Origin: Pseudoxanthomonas sp.
GTDB lineage: Bacteria; Pseudomonadota; Gammaproteobacteria; Xanthomonadales; Xanthomonadaceae
DNA length: 64,000 nt
Direction of reading: 5' to 3'
Assembly (NCBI RefSeq): GCF_002863005.1
Contig: NZ_PKDG01000022.1
Coordinates: 19,751-83,750 of the forward strand
Shown: positions 34,475-44,577 of the stretch, piece by piece
Numbering within the stretch: position 1 is the first letter of the stretch
Layout of the letters: each line of letters opens with the position of its first letter
Program-made: the position numbers and the translations under genes
Notes under the pieces: model-generated
Database searches by the model: none
What the model was told of the DNA's origin: nothing
Seen by the model: the letters and a program-made list of their open reading frames with translations, nothing else

Positions 34475-35443
34475 TCAGCGTTCGGAATGGCCGCTCTCAT
34501 CGTAATCGCGGCGCTCGAACAGGTGGGGCTGGATCAGTTCGATGAAGGCGCGCGCCTGCGGCGACAGGAACTTGCCCTTGCGCACCACCACGCCATAGCT
34601 GCGCGAAGGAAACCATTGCGCCAGCGAGCGCGCAGCCAGCCGGTCGCGGTCGGCGTCGGTCAGGCAGATCGAGGCGATGATCGAAATGCCCATGCCCATG
34701 CTGACGTACTGCTTGATCACTTCCCAGCCGCCCACCTCCAGCGCGACGGTGTAGGGCACGCGTGCCTGCTGGAACACCAGGTCCACCAGCCGGTAGGTGA
34801 TCAGCCGTTTCGGCGGCAGGATCAGGCCATGGGGCGAGAGATCCTCCAGCCGCAGGTCGCGCTTCTTCGCCAGCGGATGGTCGGGCGGCGTGATCAGCAT
34901 CGGCTCGAAGCGGTAGACCGGCGCGTAGCTGAGATCGGCAGGCACATCGAGCACGGAGCCCACCGCCAGGTCCACGGCATCCGAGCGCAGCAGGTCGGTG
35001 CCGTCGGCCGTGGCGGCGTTGTGCAGGGTCAGCTTCACGTCCGGGTGTTCCTGGCGGAAGTGCTCCACGATCTTCGGCAGCAGGTAGAGGATGGTCGAGC
35101 TGTTGGCCGCCACGTTCAGTTCGCCGGCTTCCAGCCCGCTGACCTTTTCCCGGAACGTCGCGTCCAGCCCGTCCAGCCCCGCCACCAGCGGCTGCGCCAG
35201 TTCGTACAGCACCTGGCCCTCCCGGCTGGGGGTCAGCCGGCGCCCGCTGCGCTCGAACAGGGTGATCCCCAGGTCCCGTTCCAGTGCCTGCAGTTGCAGG
35301 GTGATGGCAGGCTGGCTGACGAAAAGCGCCTCCGCGGCCCGCGACACCGACCCCAAACGGACCGTCTGGCAGAAGGCGCGCAGCGGCTTCAACCGGTCGG
35401 ATTTGTAGGGAAATCGGGGGGTTGGCGCTTCTTTAGAGCTCAC
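34475..35443 (-). CDS. LysR-family regulator divergent from aceBA
   Basis: 322 aa. N-terminal winged HTH (about 20-80: LRAFCQTVRLGSVSRAAEALFVSQPAITLQLQALERDLG, excerpted) followed by a periplasmic-binding-like effector domain to the C-terminus (ADLSYAPVYRFEPMLITPP, SMGMGISIIASICLT). It is longer at the front than many LysR proteins by about 15 residues. It is divergent from aceB across a 110-base region that holds a LysR-type dyad and a longer palindrome, so control of the glyoxylate shunt is the likely role. That role follows from position and is inferred. Confidence 0.92.
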   Translation of the reverse strand: MSSKEAPTPRFPYKSDRLKPLRAFCQTVRLGSVSRAAEALFVSQPAITLQLQALERDLGITLFERSGRRLTPSREGQVLYELAQPLVAGLDGLDATFREKVSGLEAGELNVAANSSTILYLLPKIVEHFRQEHPDVKLTLHNAATADGTDLLRSDAVDLAVGSVLDVPADLSYAPVYRFEPMLITPPDHPLAKKRDLRLEDLSPHGLILPPKRLITYRLVDLVFQQARVPYTVALEVGGWEVIKQYVSMGMGISIIASICLTDADRDRLAARSLAQWFPSRSYGVVVRKGKFLSPQARAFIELIQPHLFERRDYDESGHSER

Positions 35444-35456
35444 GTTCTACTCAATT

Positions 35457-35500
35457 ATAAGTCAGGCTTATTTAGTGCATTGACAAAACTGTTTTGTCAA
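35457..35500 (+). promoter_or_regulatory. Two dyads in the LysR/aceB intergenic region
   Basis: First, ATAAG-TCAGGC-TTAT-type dyad at 35457-35471 (arms ATAAG and CTTAT), the T-N11-A shape bound by LysR regulators. Second, a perfect 21-bp palindrome at 35480-35500 with arms TTGACAAAAC and GTTTTGTCAA around a central T. Both are upstream of aceB; the second also contains a TTGACA -35-like box, so bound protein there would affect transcription directly. Confidence 0.6.
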
Positions 35501-35553
35501 ATAATTCGACACGGGAGCACTGTGCGTCTCCAGCAAGACGCCAAGAGACGCCC

Positions 35554-37185
35554 ATGTCCGCCACCGCTTTCGCCCTGCCGCCGCGCGATACCCGCGCCGA
35601 CCGCCCCACCCCCGGCATCGCCCTGACCGCCAATGTGGCGGGCCAGGACGCCCTGTTGCCACCCGGCGCGCTGGCCCTGCTCGTCTCGCTGCACCGTGCG
35701 ATCGAACCGGAGCGCCAGGCCCGGTTGGCGGCCCGCCGGTCGCGACAGGCCTTCTTCGATGCGGGCGGCCTGCCCGATTTCCGCGAGGACACCCGCGGCA
35801 TTCGCGAGGGCGACTGGGCCGTCGCCCCGGTCCCGGCCGCGCTGCAGGACCGTCGGGTGGAGATCACCGGTCCGGTCGACCCGAAGATGGTCATCAACGC
35901 GCTGAACTCGGGCGCGAAGGTGTTCATGGCCGACTTCGAGGATTCCACCTCGCCGACCTGGCAGAACCTGCTGACCGGCCAGCGTGCGCTGGTCCGCGCC
36001 GTGCAGGGCGATCTCGAGTTCACCTCCGACGCCGGCAAGCACTACACGCTGAAGCCGCAGAACGAGCAGGCCGTGCTGCTGGTGCGCCCGCGTGGCTGGC
36101 ATCTGGACGAAAAGCACGTGCTGATCGATGGCGCGCCGATCGCGGGTGGGTTGTTCGACATCGCCGTGTTCGCCTGGCACAACGCCCGCGCGCTGCAGGC
36201 CCGCGACCGTGGCCCGTACTTCTACCTGCCCAAGCTGCAGAGCATGGAAGAGGCCGCGCTGTGGGAAACCGCGCTGTCGCACATCGAAGCCGCGCTGGGC
36301 CTGCCGCACGGGCAGATGAAGGTCACGGTGCTGATCGAGACGCTGCCGGCCGTGTTCGAGATGCACGAGATCCTGCACGCGCTGCGCGATCGTATCGTCG
36401 GCCTGAACTGCGGCCGCTGGGACTACATCTTCTCCTACCTGAAGACCTTCCGCCGCCACGCCGACAAGGTGCTGCCCGAGCGCGGCCAGGTGACGATGAC
36501 GCAGCCGTTCCTGAAGGCGTATTCGGAACTGCTGATCCAGACCTGCCATCGCCGCGGCGCCCATGCGATGGGGGGCATGGCGGCGCAGATCCCGATCAGC
36601 AACGACGAGGCCGCGAACGAACAGGCGCTGGCCCGCGTGCGCGCCGACAAGCTGCGCGAAGTCACCGCCGGGCACGACGGCACGTGGGTGGCGCACCCGG
36701 CGCTGATTCCGGTCGCGAAGACGATCTTCGACGAACACATGCCGCAGCCGAACCAGCGCAGCGTGCAGCGCGAGGACGTGGCGGTCACGCGCGACGACCT
36801 GATCCGTCCGTCCACCGGCACCATCACGCGTGCCGGCTTCGAGGGCAACGTGGAAGTCTGCGTGCGCTACCTGGCCGCGTGGCTCGATGGCAACGGCTGC
36901 GTGCCGATCCATTGGCTGATGGAAGACGCCGCCACCGCCGAGATCTCGCGCACGCAGATCTGGCAGTGGCTGCACACCGCCGACGTGCACCTGTGCGACG
37001 GCACCCAGATCGATTACGCGCTGCTGCAGCGCACGCTGGCCGCCTTGCCCGCGAAGCTGGGCGACCACTCGCGGCTGCCCGGTGGCGAGCGCATCTCCGA
37101 AGCCATCGCCCTGCTCGACCACCTGAGCCGCGCCGACGAGCTGGCCGATTTCCTGACCTTGCCCGCGTACGACCGCATCGACTGA
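35554..37185 (+). CDS. aceB: Malate synthase A
   Basis: 543 aa, close to E. coli AceB (533). It condenses glyoxylate with acetyl-CoA to malate, the second step of the glyoxylate shunt, in the cytosol. Family landmarks are [14 protein letters not shown], the [12 protein letters not shown] block with the catalytic arginine, [35 protein letters not shown] and the [10 protein letters not shown] segment. The ATG at 35554 was preferred to a TTG at 35494 because the extra 20 residues are unlike the family and overlap the promoter dyad. It is the first gene of an operon with aceA, 65 bases apart. Confidence 0.97.
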   Translation: MSATAFALPPRDTRADRPTPGIALTANVAGQDALLPPGALALLVSLHRAIEPERQARLAARRSRQAFFDAGGLPDFREDTRGIREGDWAVAPVPAALQDRRVEITGPVDPKMVINALNSGAKVFMADFEDSTSPTWQNLLTGQRALVRAVQGDLEFTSDAGKHYTLKPQNEQAVLLVRPRGWHLDEKHVLIDGAPIAGGLFDIAVFAWHNARALQARDRGPYFYLPKLQSMEEAALWETALSHIEAALGLPHGQMKVTVLIETLPAVFEMHEILHALRDRIVGLNCGRWDYIFSYLKTFRRHADKVLPERGQVTMTQPFLKAYSELLIQTCHRRGAHAMGGMAAQIPISNDEAANEQALARVRADKLREVTAGHDGTWVAHPALIPVAKTIFDEHMPQPNQRSVQREDVAVTRDDLIRPSTGTITRAGFEGNVEVCVRYLAAWLDGNGCVPIHWLMEDAATAEISRTQIWQWLHTADVHLCDGTQIDYALLQRTLAALPAKLGDHSRLPGGERISEAIALLDHLSRADELADFLTLPAYDRID

Positions 37186-37209
37186 CGCATCGACTGACGC
37201 ATCGACCGA
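37174..37209 (+). repeat. Threefold 12-bp tandem repeat across the aceB stop
   Basis: CGCATCGACTGA occurs at 37174-37185 and 37186-37197, then CGCATCGACCGA at 37198-37209. The first copy encodes the last residues of AceB and its stop, so the stop codon itself is duplicated. It looks like recent slippage and does not alter the protein. Confidence 0.8.
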
Positions 37210-37250
37210 CCACCCCCACCACGACGCCCCAAGACGAAAGAGAGCCCGCC

Positions 37251-38585
37251 ATGAGCACCAAGCAACAGCAGATCGACGCCATCCAGAAAGACTGGGACAG
37301 CAATCCGCGCTGGACCGGCGTGAAGCGCGACTACGCCGCCGCCGACGTCGTCCGCCTGCGTGGCAGCCTGCAGCCGGAATACACCCTGGCCCGCCGCGGC
37401 GCCGAGAGGCTGTGGAAGCTCGTCAACGGCGAAGCCAGGAAGGGCTACGTCAACGCGTTCGGCGCGATCAGCGCGGGCCAGGCGATGCAGCAGGCCAAGG
37501 CCGGCCTGGAAGCCGTCTACCTGTCCGGCTGGCAGGTGGCCGCCGACGGCAACACCTCCGAGACCATGTACCCCGACCAGTCGCTGTATGCGTACGACTC
37601 GGTGCCGACGATGGTCCGCCGCATCAACAACACGTTCCAGCGCGCCGACGAGATCCAGTGGAAGAACATCTGCGACGGCAAGGCGAACGAAGCCGACGCG
37701 ATCGATTTCTTCCTGCCGATCGTCGCCGACGGCGAGGCCGGCTTCGGTGGCGTGCTGAACGCCTACGAGCTGATGAAGAACATGATCGTCGCCGGTGCTG
37801 CGGGCGTGCACTTCGAAGACCAGCTGGCCGCGGTGAAGAAGTGCGGGCACATGGGCGGCAAGGTGCTGGTTCCCACGCAGGAAGCAGTGCAGAAGCTGCA
37901 GGCCGCGCGCCTGGCGGCCGACGTGCTGGGCGTGCCGACCATCGTGCTGGCGCGCACCGATGCCGAAGCCGCCAACCTGCTGACTTCGGATTTCGATGCC
38001 AACGACCAGCCCTTCGTCACCGGCCAGCGCACGGCGGAAGGCTTCTACCGCGTGAAGAACGGCCTGGAGCAGGCGATCAGCCGCGGCATCGCCTACGCGC
38101 CGTATGCCGACCTGGTGTGGTGCGAAACCGGCACGCCGGACATCGGCTTCGCCCGCGAATTCGCCCAGGCGGTGCACGCCAAGCATCCTGGCAAGCTGCT
38201 GTCGTACAACTGCTCGCCCAGCTTCAACTGGAAAAAGAACCTGGACGATGCGCAGATCGCCCGCTTCCAGGACGAGCTGTCGGCGCTGGGCTACAAGTAC
38301 CAGTTCATCACCCTGGCTGGTATCCACATCAACTGGTTCAACACCTTCAAGTTCGCGCACGACTATGCGCGCGGCGAGGGCATGAAGCATTACGTCGAGC
38401 AGGTGCAGGAAGCCGAGTTCGCCGCACGCGAGAAGGGCTACACCTTCGTCTCGCACCAGCAGGAAGTGGGCGCCGGTTACTTCGACGACGTCACCACCGT
38501 CATCCAGGGCGGCAGCTCCAGCGTCACCGCGCTGAAGGGCTCGACCGAGGAAGAGCAGTTCTACGAAAAGGAAAAGGCGGCCTGA
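37251..38585 (+). CDS. aceA: Isocitrate lyase
   Basis: 444 aa. It splits isocitrate into succinate and glyoxylate, feeding malate synthase encoded just upstream. The catalytic signature KKCGHMGGK has its cysteine at residue 198, and the substrate-binding blocks [44 protein letters not shown] and [12 protein letters not shown] are all present. Length is near that of E. coli AceA (434). AAGAGA lies before the ATG at 37251. A strong bidirectional terminator follows at 38611. Confidence 0.97.
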   Translation: MSTKQQQIDAIQKDWDSNPRWTGVKRDYAAADVVRLRGSLQPEYTLARRGAERLWKLVNGEARKGYVNAFGAISAGQAMQQAKAGLEAVYLSGWQVAADGNTSETMYPDQSLYAYDSVPTMVRRINNTFQRADEIQWKNICDGKANEADAIDFFLPIVADGEAGFGGVLNAYELMKNMIVAGAAGVHFEDQLAAVKKCGHMGGKVLVPTQEAVQKLQAARLAADVLGVPTIVLARTDAEAANLLTSDFDANDQPFVTGQRTAEGFYRVKNGLEQAISRGIAYAPYADLVWCETGTPDIGFAREFAQAVHAKHPGKLLSYNCSPSFNWKKNLDDAQIARFQDELSALGYKYQFITLAGIHINWFNTFKFAHDYARGEGMKHYVEQVQEAEFAAREKGYTFVSHQQEVGAGYFDDVTTVIQGGSSSVTALKGSTEEEQFYEKEKAA

Positions 38586-38610
38586 TCGCCGCCTGCAGGG
38601 ATGCAGCAAA

Positions 38611-38643
38611 AGAAACGCCGGCTTTCGCCGGCGTTTCTTTTTT
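38611..38643. terminator. Bidirectional terminator between aceA and the S9 peptidase
   Basis: GAAACGCCGGC and GCCGGCGTTTC form an 11-bp stem around TTTC, with T runs on both strands (TTTCTTTT on each side). It ends aceA transcripts and, read on the minus strand, the convergent peptidase transcript. Confidence 0.9.
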
Positions 38644-38670
38644 CCAGCGTTGCGAGAAGGAAGCGCGTGC

Positions 38671-40731
38671 TTACTTCTTCACTTCCTGCGTGTGGCCCTT
38701 GAGCGCTTCGGCCAAGCCCGGCACGCCGTCGGCGCCCGTCGGCACGCTGATGCTCGAACCGGTGAAGTCCTTGCCGATCGGTTCCGCGCGACCGCCCAGG
38801 CACTGGGCGAGGAAGCCCTCGGTGACGGCATTGAACGCCTTGTTGTTCTCCGGCCGCGCGAAGCCATGGCCTTCGTCGGGGAACAGCACGTAGGTCACCG
38901 GGATGTTCTTGGCCTGCATCGCCTTGACGATCTGGTCGCTCTCGGCCTGCTTCACGCGCGGGTCGTTCGCCCCCTGGCCGATCAGCAGCGGCTTCTTGAT
39001 CTGGTCGGCGCGGGTCAGCGGCGAACGTTCGGTCAGCCACTTCTTGCCGGCTTCGGTGCGCGGGTCGCCCATGCGCTTGGCGAGCTGCTCGAAGAAGCTG
39101 GCCCAGTACGGCGGCACGGTGCTGAGCAGGGTGTTGAGGTTGGACGGGCCGACGATGTCCACGCCACAGGCGAACGCGTCCGGCGTGAACGTGAGGCCGG
39201 CCAGCGTGGCGTAACCGCCGTAGCTGCCGCCCATGATCGCGACCTGGTCCTGTGTGGTCACGCCCTGCTTGACTGCCCACTGCACGGCGTCGATCAGGTC
39301 GTCGTGCATCTTGCCGGCCCACTCGCCGTTGCCGGCGTTTGTGAAGTCCTTGCCGAAGCCGGTGGAGCCTCGGAAGTTGACCGACAGCACCGCGTAACCA
39401 CGGTTGGCCAGCCACTGGTTGTAGCCGCCGTAGCCGTAGGAATCGCGTGCCCACGGACCGCCGTGGACCAGCAGTACCAGCGGCACCGGCGCATCGGCCT
39501 TGCCGTCGTTGTTCGCATCGGCACTGCGTGGCAGGGTCAGGTAGCTGACCAGCGTCTTGTTGTCGCGCGATGCGATCTCCACCGGCCACTGCGGCACCAG
39601 CGGCTTGCCTTCCAGCTTCGGGCGCGCGGAGAACAGCTTGGTCAACGTGCCGGCCGGGCGGTCGTAGCGGTAATAGACCAGCGGTGCTTCGGCGGCGGAG
39701 TACGCGACGATCCAGGTCTTGTCGTCCAGCGTGCGGGTGTTGACGGACACATCACCCGGGCCGATCGCTTCCAGCTTCTCCAGGTCGGCGCGGATCGAGG
39801 GATCGACGATCTTCCACTCATCGCGCAGGTAGTCCACCGACACCGCCTGTACCTTGCCCGTCGCCGGATCCGCGAGGGTGCCGCCGACGTCGGCGCGTGC
39901 GTCTTCCAGCACCAGCGAGCGCTTGCCGCTTGCCACGTCCACCGCGAACAGCGCAGCGGTGTTGCGGCCGCGGGAATCGGTGAAGTACAGCGTCTTGCCG
40001 TCCAGCGTCAGGCCGCCGGGGCTGGTGGTCAGGACGTCTTCGAACGGGATGTCGTCGAACTTCTCCCACGCTCCGTTGGCGCCGCGCTTCAGCACGTCGG
40101 CGCCGCCGTCCGGGCGCGAGCGTTGTGCGTACCTGAGCGTGTAATCGGCATCGGCGATGTAGCCGGCGATCTTGGCATCGTTCTTCTCCAGCAGCGTGCG
40201 CGTACCGGTGGCGAGGTCGACCTTGTAGAGGTCGTGCCACTGCGCGTCGCGATCGTTCATGCCGACCAGGATCGTGCCTGGATGCCTGGGGCTGACGCCG
40301 GCCACCTGCGCGGTGGTCTTCGGGAAGGGCGTCAGGTCCTTCGCCTGGCCCGTCTTCAGGTCGACGGCGTACAGGTGGAAGTCCTCGTCGCCGCCACTGT
40401 CGCGGAGGTACAGCAGCGTGTCGGGGTGGTACGACCAGAAATAACTGCGGATGCCGCGCGCCTTGTCCTGGGTGACGGCCTTGGCCTGCGCCGGATTGTC
40501 GGCCGGGGCGACCCAGACGTTGAGCACGCCATCGACGGCGGCGACCCAGCTGAGGTACTTGCCATCGGGGCTGATCTGCACGTTCGCGCGCTCGGGATTG
40601 CCGAACAGGGCATCGCGCGCGATCAGTTCGGTACCGGCGATGCGGTCGGCGGCGGATGGCGCCGCCTGTGCGGCAAGGGCGAACGCGACGGTCGAGGCCA
40701 GCAGCGTGAGGCGGAATGCGGTGTGGCGCAT
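38671..40731 (-). CDS. S9 family serine peptidase (prolyl oligopeptidase-like), exported
   Basis: 686 aa. Signal peptide about 1-22 (RLTLLASTVAFALAAQA). A beta-propeller-like N-terminal half (Trp/Asp rich blades, for example QISPDGKYLSWVAAVDG) is followed by a catalytic domain: oxyanion LLVHGGPWARD, nucleophile GGSYGGYATLAG, acid GANDPRVKQ and histidine DEGHGFARPEN. The set is complete. Such periplasmic S9 peptidases trim short peptides. The ATG at 40731 starts the signal peptide; the longer frame from 40815 was rejected. Single gene. Confidence 0.92.
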   Translation of the reverse strand: MRHTAFRLTLLASTVAFALAAQAAPSAADRIAGTELIARDALFGNPERANVQISPDGKYLSWVAAVDGVLNVWVAPADNPAQAKAVTQDKARGIRSYFWSYHPDTLLYLRDSGGDEDFHLYAVDLKTGQAKDLTPFPKTTAQVAGVSPRHPGTILVGMNDRDAQWHDLYKVDLATGTRTLLEKNDAKIAGYIADADYTLRYAQRSRPDGGADVLKRGANGAWEKFDDIPFEDVLTTSPGGLTLDGKTLYFTDSRGRNTAALFAVDVASGKRSLVLEDARADVGGTLADPATGKVQAVSVDYLRDEWKIVDPSIRADLEKLEAIGPGDVSVNTRTLDDKTWIVAYSAAEAPLVYYRYDRPAGTLTKLFSARPKLEGKPLVPQWPVEIASRDNKTLVSYLTLPRSADANNDGKADAPVPLVLLVHGGPWARDSYGYGGYNQWLANRGYAVLSVNFRGSTGFGKDFTNAGNGEWAGKMHDDLIDAVQWAVKQGVTTQDQVAIMGGSYGGYATLAGLTFTPDAFACGVDIVGPSNLNTLLSTVPPYWASFFEQLAKRMGDPRTEAGKKWLTERSPLTRADQIKKPLLIGQGANDPRVKQAESDQIVKAMQAKNIPVTYVLFPDEGHGFARPENNKAFNAVTEGFLAQCLGGRAEPIGKDFTGSSISVPTGADGVPGLAEALKGHTQEVKK

Positions 40732-40837
40732 GGGCGGACTCCAGGGTGGCAAGGAAGGGACGGCAGACGGGACGTCCGCCGGCGACAGGTGTGACCCGAG
40801 TAGACCACACCCCATCTTCCATCGCCGTGGCCGGAGG

Positions 40838-42343
40838 TCATGCTGCGTTGCCGCGGTCCAGTCCCCGATAGCCCAGGGCTTCTGTCAGGTGCGCGGTGCC
40901 GATGGATCCGCTTTCCGCCAGGTCGGCGATGGTGCGCGCCACGCGCAGGATGCGGTGCAGGCTGCGTGCCGAGAGCTGCAGGCGTTCGACCGCGCGCTCC
41001 AGCAGCGCCTGGTCGCGCGCCGACAGGCGGCAGTGCGCCATCGTCTCCGCCTGGCCCATCCGCGCATTCGGCTTGCCGCAGCGCGCGTGCTGGCGAATGC
41101 GCGCTGCCACCACCCGGGACTGCACCGCGGCCGTGGTTTCGCCGTCCGGCGCATCCGGCCGCAAGTCCTGCGGCGGCAGCCGGGGGACGTGGACGTGGAG
41201 GTCGATGCGGTCCAACAGCGGACCGGAAACGCGGCTGCGGTAGCGACGGACGAGATCAGGCCCGCAGCGGCAACGGCCGCTGGCGTCGCCGGCCCAGCCG
41301 CACGGGCAAGGGTTCATGGCGGCCACGAGCTGGAAGCGCGCCGGGAATTCCGCCGTGCGCGCGGCCCGGGAGACGGTGACGGTGCCGGACTCCAGCGGTT
41401 CACGCAGTACCTCCAGCGCGGCGCGGTTCCATTCGGGCAGTTCGTCGAGGAAGAGCACGCCATGGTGCGCCAGCGAAATCTCGCCGGGACGCGGCTGTGC
41501 ACCGCCCCCGACGAGCGCCACCGCGCTGGCGGTGTGGTGGGGGGCGCGATAAGGACGTTGCCGCCAGCGCGCCGGGTCCAGTCCGCGACCGCTGACCGAG
41601 GCAATGGCGGCGCTTTCCATGGCTTCGCTGTCGCTCGCCTCGGGCAGCAGGCCGGGCAGGCGTGACGCCAGCAGGGTCTTGCCGCATCCGGGAGACCCGA
41701 TCAGCAGCAGGTGGTGTCCCCCTGCGGCAGCGACCTCGAGCGCACGCCGCGCGTGGGCCTGGCCGCGCACATCCGCCATGTCCGGAATCGTCGGAGGCAG
41801 CGTCGGGGGTGCCACGGCGCTCGGCAGCGTCTTGCGGCCTTCGAGCAGCGCGCAGACTTCGAGCAAGGTTCGGCCCGTGAGCGCGCGTCCGTCCTGGACC
41901 AGGGCGGCTTCGGCGCCACTGGGTTCCGGTACTACCAGCGTGCGTCCGCTGGCGGCGACCGCCAGGGCTGCCGGCAGGACGCCATCCACCGCGCGCAGTT
42001 CGCCGGTCAGGCTCAACTCGCCTAGGAATTCGTAGTCCGCCAGCGCCTCGCGCCGGATCTGTCCGCTTGCGGCGAGGATGCCCAGGGCGATCGGGAGATC
42101 GAATCGTCCGCCGTCCTTCGGCAGGTCGGCCGGTGCCAGGTTCACCGTGATCCGCCGCGTCGGGAATTCGAACTGCGCACAGAGGATCGCCGCGCGCACG
42201 CGGTCGCGCGCCTCGCGCACGGCGGCTTCCGGCAGGCCGACGATCTGCGTGGACGGCAATCCGCCGGACAGGTGGACTTCCACGCGCACGGGTGGCGCGG
42301 ACACGCCCGCCCGTGCCCGGCTGTGCACCAGGGCCAGACTCAT
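40838..42343 (-). CDS. comM: YifB/ComM family Mg-chelatase-like AAA ATPase
   Basis: 501 aa. N-terminal ChlI domain (about 1-125) with LVHSRARAGVSAPPVRVEVHLSGGLP, a central AAA+ domain with Walker A GSPGCGKTLLASRLPGLLP, Walker B GVLFLDELPEW, and a C-terminal lid with the zinc-like CPCGWAGD and RCRCGPD cysteines. ComM is a hexameric helicase that promotes branch migration during natural transformation in Vibrio and Acinetobacter. The cysteine positions and length fit. It follows ubiK by 10 bases on the same strand, in one transcript. Confidence 0.93.
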   Translation of the reverse strand: MSLALVHSRARAGVSAPPVRVEVHLSGGLPSTQIVGLPEAAVREARDRVRAAILCAQFEFPTRRITVNLAPADLPKDGGRFDLPIALGILAASGQIRREALADYEFLGELSLTGELRAVDGVLPAALAVAASGRTLVVPEPSGAEAALVQDGRALTGRTLLEVCALLEGRKTLPSAVAPPTLPPTIPDMADVRGQAHARRALEVAAAGGHHLLLIGSPGCGKTLLASRLPGLLPEASDSEAMESAAIASVSGRGLDPARWRQRPYRAPHHTASAVALVGGGAQPRPGEISLAHHGVLFLDELPEWNRAALEVLREPLESGTVTVSRAARTAEFPARFQLVAAMNPCPCGWAGDASGRCRCGPDLVRRYRSRVSGPLLDRIDLHVHVPRLPPQDLRPDAPDGETTAAVQSRVVAARIRQHARCGKPNARMGQAETMAHCRLSARDQALLERAVERLQLSARSLHRILRVARTIADLAESGSIGTAHLTEALGYRGLDRGNAA

Positions 42344-42353
42344 CGCGGCGGGG

Positions 42354-42617
42354 TCAGGACTGGGCGGGCTTGTCGGCCAGCTGGGCTTCCAGCGTAGCGA
42401 CGGTGCGCTCGAGCGTTTCCAGCTTCTCGCGGGTGCGCAGCAGCACGGCCTGCTGCACGTCGAATTCCTCGCGCGTCACCAGGTCCAGCTTCGCCAGCCC
42501 TGCCTGCAGGGTGGCCTTGAAGGTCTGCTGCAACTCTTCCTGCGATTCCCGCAGTCCGGGCGGCACCAGTTGGCTGAGGCGGCGGGCGAGGTCGTCGATG
42601 TGGTTGAAGTCGATCAT
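42354..42617 (-). CDS. ubiK: Ubiquinone biosynthesis accessory factor UbiK (BMFP domain)
   Basis: 87 aa. It starts MIDFNHIDDLARRLSQLVPPG and continues with an amphipathic helix, then a coiled coil of heptads (EEFDVQQAVLLRTREKLETL, ERTVATLEAQLADK). This is the BMFP/YqiC layout; the E. coli protein is a homotrimer that binds membranes and supports the UbiJ-UbiK ubiquinone complex. The start was taken at 42617 within a longer open frame, because upstream sequence is not protein-like. It precedes comM. Confidence 0.9.
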   Translation of the reverse strand: MIDFNHIDDLARRLSQLVPPGLRESQEELQQTFKATLQAGLAKLDLVTREEFDVQQAVLLRTREKLETLERTVATLEAQLADKPAQS

Positions 42618-42794
42618 GTGGGGTCTCCGGCAGTGCATCGAGCATGCGAGGCGGGCGGGTCGGTGCGCCATCGGGGTTCGCTGCGCAGCGCTGTCGGAAA
42701 TGTCCGGGCGGCGAGGCGGACATTGAACCGCGAGACGGGCCGCCGCCGCAACCGCGCGCGGCGCCGGCACGCTATCCTGAGGCCAGCATCCTAG

Positions 42795-43145
<351 letters not shown>

Positions 43146-43151
43146 CGCCTC

Positions 43152-43514
43152 ATGGCTGATCCCGCATTCGACACCCGCCTGCAGCAGGCGCTGGCGTTCA
43201 TCGAGTCGAAGGGCGTGCGGCGCAGCACGGCGGCGCCGCCGCTGTATCGCCTGTTCTGGAAGATGGGACTGAAGGTGCCGCCACCTCTGATGGCCGGTTT
43301 CTTTTCCATCGCGCTCCTGATGGGAAGTTTCTTCGGCGTGTTCTGGGGCCTCGTGATGTGGCTGCTGATCTGGAACCGCACCCACATGCCGTCGGCCATT
43401 GCCGCGCTGCTGGCGCTGATGGCGGGCGTCCTGTTCGGTCTGATCATGGCGGCCGTGCTGCGCATGCAGGCACGTGGGAAGCGGATTCCGGTGTGGAAGG
43501 AGTTTTCCCCGTAG
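43152..43514 (+). CDS. Small membrane protein, DUF6404-like
   Basis: 120 aa with two hydrophobic helices (about 43-75 and 82-105). The start, FDTRLQQALAFIESKGVRRSTAAPPLYRLFWKMGLKVPPPLMAGF (excerpted), resembles DUF6404 proteins, whose role is unknown. It is only 6 bases after the P-II gene and so is very likely cotranscribed with it, an odd partner given that amtB usually takes this place. Terminator hairpin follows at 43544. Confidence 0.72.
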   Translation: MADPAFDTRLQQALAFIESKGVRRSTAAPPLYRLFWKMGLKVPPPLMAGFFSIALLMGSFFGVFWGLVMWLLIWNRTHMPSAIAALLALMAGVLFGLIMAAVLRMQARGKRIPVWKEFSP

Positions 43515-43543
43515 CGAAGCCCTTCGATCCGCACAGCCAAGAA

Positions 43544-43573
43544 AAAGGCCCCGCACGAGCGGGGCCTTTCTGT
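43544..43573. terminator. Bidirectional terminator between the P-II operon and speE
   Basis: AAAGGCCCCGC and GCGGGGCCTTT pair as an 11-bp stem around ACGA, flanked by A-rich (GAAAAA) and T-rich (TTTCTGTTT) sides. It can serve both convergent units. Confidence 0.9.
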
Positions 43574-43592
43574 TTGCCTCGTATGGTGCGCC

Positions 43593-44450
43593 TTACTCGC
43601 CGAGCGCCTTCGCCACGAACGGCGGCGCCACCAGCACGCCCGTATGCAGGTGCGCGGTGTAGTACAGCGTGTCGAACGGCTTGGCGGCGGCATCTGCTTC
43701 ACGGAACGCAAAGTCGAAGCCGGCCTGCTTGCTGGCGAGGGTCACGCTCCACCAGCCGGTCGGGTAGCACGGCTGCGGGAACGGCAGCGTCTTGAACGAC
43801 TGGAAGCCGGCCTTGCCCATCTCCGCGCGCATGTCCTTGATCAGGTCCAGCAGCGCCAGCGGAGACTCCGACTGCTGCACCAGCAGGCCGTCCGGCTTCA
43901 GTGCGCGGTAGCAGCTTTCGAAGAACGCCTTGTTGAACAGGCCTTCGGCCGGGCCGACGGGATCGGTCGAGTCGACGATGACCACGTCCACGCTCCCGGG
44001 TTCGCAGTTGGCCATGTAGGCCACGCCGTCGTCGAACAGCAGTTCGGCGCGCGGATCGTTGTTGGACTCGCACAGCTCGGGGAAATACTTCTCCGCCATG
44101 CGCGTGACCTGCTCATCGATGTCGCACTGCGTGGCCTTTTCCACGCCCGGGTGCTTCAGCACCTCGCGCAGCGTGCCGCAGTCGCCGCCGCCGATGATCA
44201 CCACGCGCTTGGGTGCGGCGTGGGTGAACAGCACCGGGTGGCTGATCATCTCGTGGTAGAAGAAGTTGTCGCGCGTGGTCAGCATCATCGCGCCGTCGAT
44301 CACCATCAACTTGCCCCAGTCGGTGCTGTCGTAGATCTCGATCTTCTGGAACGGCGACTGCACTTCATCCAGCTTGCCCGTGGTGCGGAAGCCGATGGCG
44401 GAGCCGGTGTGCGAGAAGTGTTCGATGAACCAGGTGTCGTTGGCGGTCAT
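43593..44450 (-). CDS. speE: Spermidine synthase
   Basis: 285 aa. It moves an aminopropyl group from decarboxylated S-adenosylmethionine to putrescine. The SAM fold has GGGDCGTLREVLKH, CDIDEQVT and the catalytic aspartate in DSTDPVGPAEGLF; WFIEHFSHTGSAIGF and DNFFYHEMISHPVLFTH are typical N-terminal blocks. The start at 44450 was preferred to a longer frame (44606), whose extra residues are not family-like. It is divergent from speA with 127 bases between, consistent with joint control of polyamine genes. Confidence 0.95.
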   Translation of the reverse strand: MTANDTWFIEHFSHTGSAIGFRTTGKLDEVQSPFQKIEIYDSTDWGKLMVIDGAMMLTTRDNFFYHEMISHPVLFTHAAPKRVVIIGGGDCGTLREVLKHPGVEKATQCDIDEQVTRMAEKYFPELCESNNDPRAELLFDDGVAYMANCEPGSVDVVIVDSTDPVGPAEGLFNKAFFESCYRALKPDGLLVQQSESPLALLDLIKDMRAEMGKAGFQSFKTLPFPQPCYPTGWWSVTLASKQAGFDFAFREADAAAKPFDTLYYTAHLHTGVLVAPPFVAKALGE

Positions 44451-44577
44451 GGGGCTGTCCTGCATGAAGGGAATGGCAACGGCGATGGGGCCTGCCGCTG
44501 CGGCGGCGCATTGTAACGGACCCATGTGACCGCAGCCTGTAGAATGCGCGTCCGCTTGCCCTACCCTGGAAAACGCC

